A stretch of 6,184 bases of DNA, from contig JAKAPV010000180.1 of the NCBI GenBank assembly GCA_021806845.1, positions 1 through 6,184 on the forward strand. Direction: 5' to 3'. Origin of the DNA: Bacillota bacterium (lineage in GTDB: Bacteria > Bacillota > Sulfobacillia > JAJZYS01 > JAJYTV01). The notes beneath the pieces are model-generated. The model was not told the origin of the DNA. It was given only the letters and a program-made list of their open reading frames with translations, and did no database searches. Made by a program: the position numbers and the translations under genes. Shown one piece after another: positions 6,021-6,184 of this stretch. The stretch's first letter is position 1. The number at the start of each line of letters is the position of its first letter.

Positions 6021-6184
6021 CCGCTCAACGGGTCCGATCGCCGACGGCCAAGCCGCGCCTCAGAAGGCCCGCGGAGCCGAAGGGCGGTCAGATAGCCGCC
6101 ATGTGCCCTGCCTCGTTCCTTCATGACAACTGTTGCTTACGCATTTGGGGTGGTGCATTTCGTCCCCTAAGTGCTTCGGGCTCG
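6021..6184. other. Right-edge stretch without a supportable gene
   Basis: No credible complete gene is seen here. On the minus strand one frame is open from the right edge and ends in TGA at 6121-6123, giving about 20 residues (ending MRKQQLS). It could be the C-terminus of a gene lying outside the window, but it is too short to judge. GGGG and CCCC arms at about 6157-6177 and two copies of GCATTT lie close together in a stretch that differs in look from the rest of the window (see findings). A long minus-strand frame starting at 6124 runs through the MFS gene but is its out-of-frame shadow. Confidence 0.3.

Noticed and set aside
5156..6124. A 322-residue minus-strand frame whose ATG overlaps the TGA of a frame coming from the right edge
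   Set aside because: It overlaps the MFS transporter in another frame, its product is Arg/Pro/His-rich without domains, and it runs through the transporter promoter. The membrane protein in the competing frame has clear MFS motifs.
1..6184. CRISPR array, tRNA or rRNA genes
   Set aside because: No regularly spaced repeats, cloverleaf-like pattern or rRNA-like conserved stretches were seen on either strand.

Overview
The window is GC-rich DNA, roughly 60 % G+C by eye, with frequent GTG and TTG starts and strong purine-rich ribosome binding sites. It looks like a high-GC Gram-positive-type bacterium. The sigma factor carries an S-E-N-W signature in its region 4 helix-turn-helix, which I associate with Bacillota ECF sigma factors, and the anti-sigma proteins have the N-terminal zinc-finger plus single-helix layout common there. 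A high-GC lineage of Bacillota is therefore the best guess. Thermophilic Actinomycetota or Chloroflexota cannot be excluded.

Layout. Minus strand, 3267 down to 1 (reading leftwards): an ECF sigma factor gene overlaps a 495-residue membrane anti-sigma factor gene by 35 bases. After 51 bases comes a second, clearly paralogous anti-sigma gene that runs off the left edge. This second gene is open over its whole visible 416 codons, and it is easily missed because it has no stop inside the window. Plus strand, 3550 to 4641: a lipoprotein gene of unknown function, divergent from the sigma gene across a 282-base spacer. Minus strand, 5946 to 4756: an MFS transporter gene convergent with the lipoprotein gene, with a good housekeeping-type promoter just upstream. 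The last ~160 bases contain no gene I can support.

How the parts fit. The three minus-strand genes form one cell-surface signalling operon. The cytoplasmic sigma factor would be held inactive by one or both membrane proteins through their zinc-binding N-termini, and released when the large outer domains perceive something. A GGAAC-N18-CGT promoter in front of the sigma gene suggests it transcribes its own operon. The divergent lipoprotein sits on the outer face of the membrane and is a plausible partner or target of the system, but only its position suggests this. The MFS exporter appears to be a separate unit with its own promoter.

The most unusual point is one ECF sigma factor followed by two tandem anti-sigma paralogues. 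Both have ~390-residue outer domains, both keep all four zinc ligands at identical positions, and both keep a matching cysteine pair in the outer domain.
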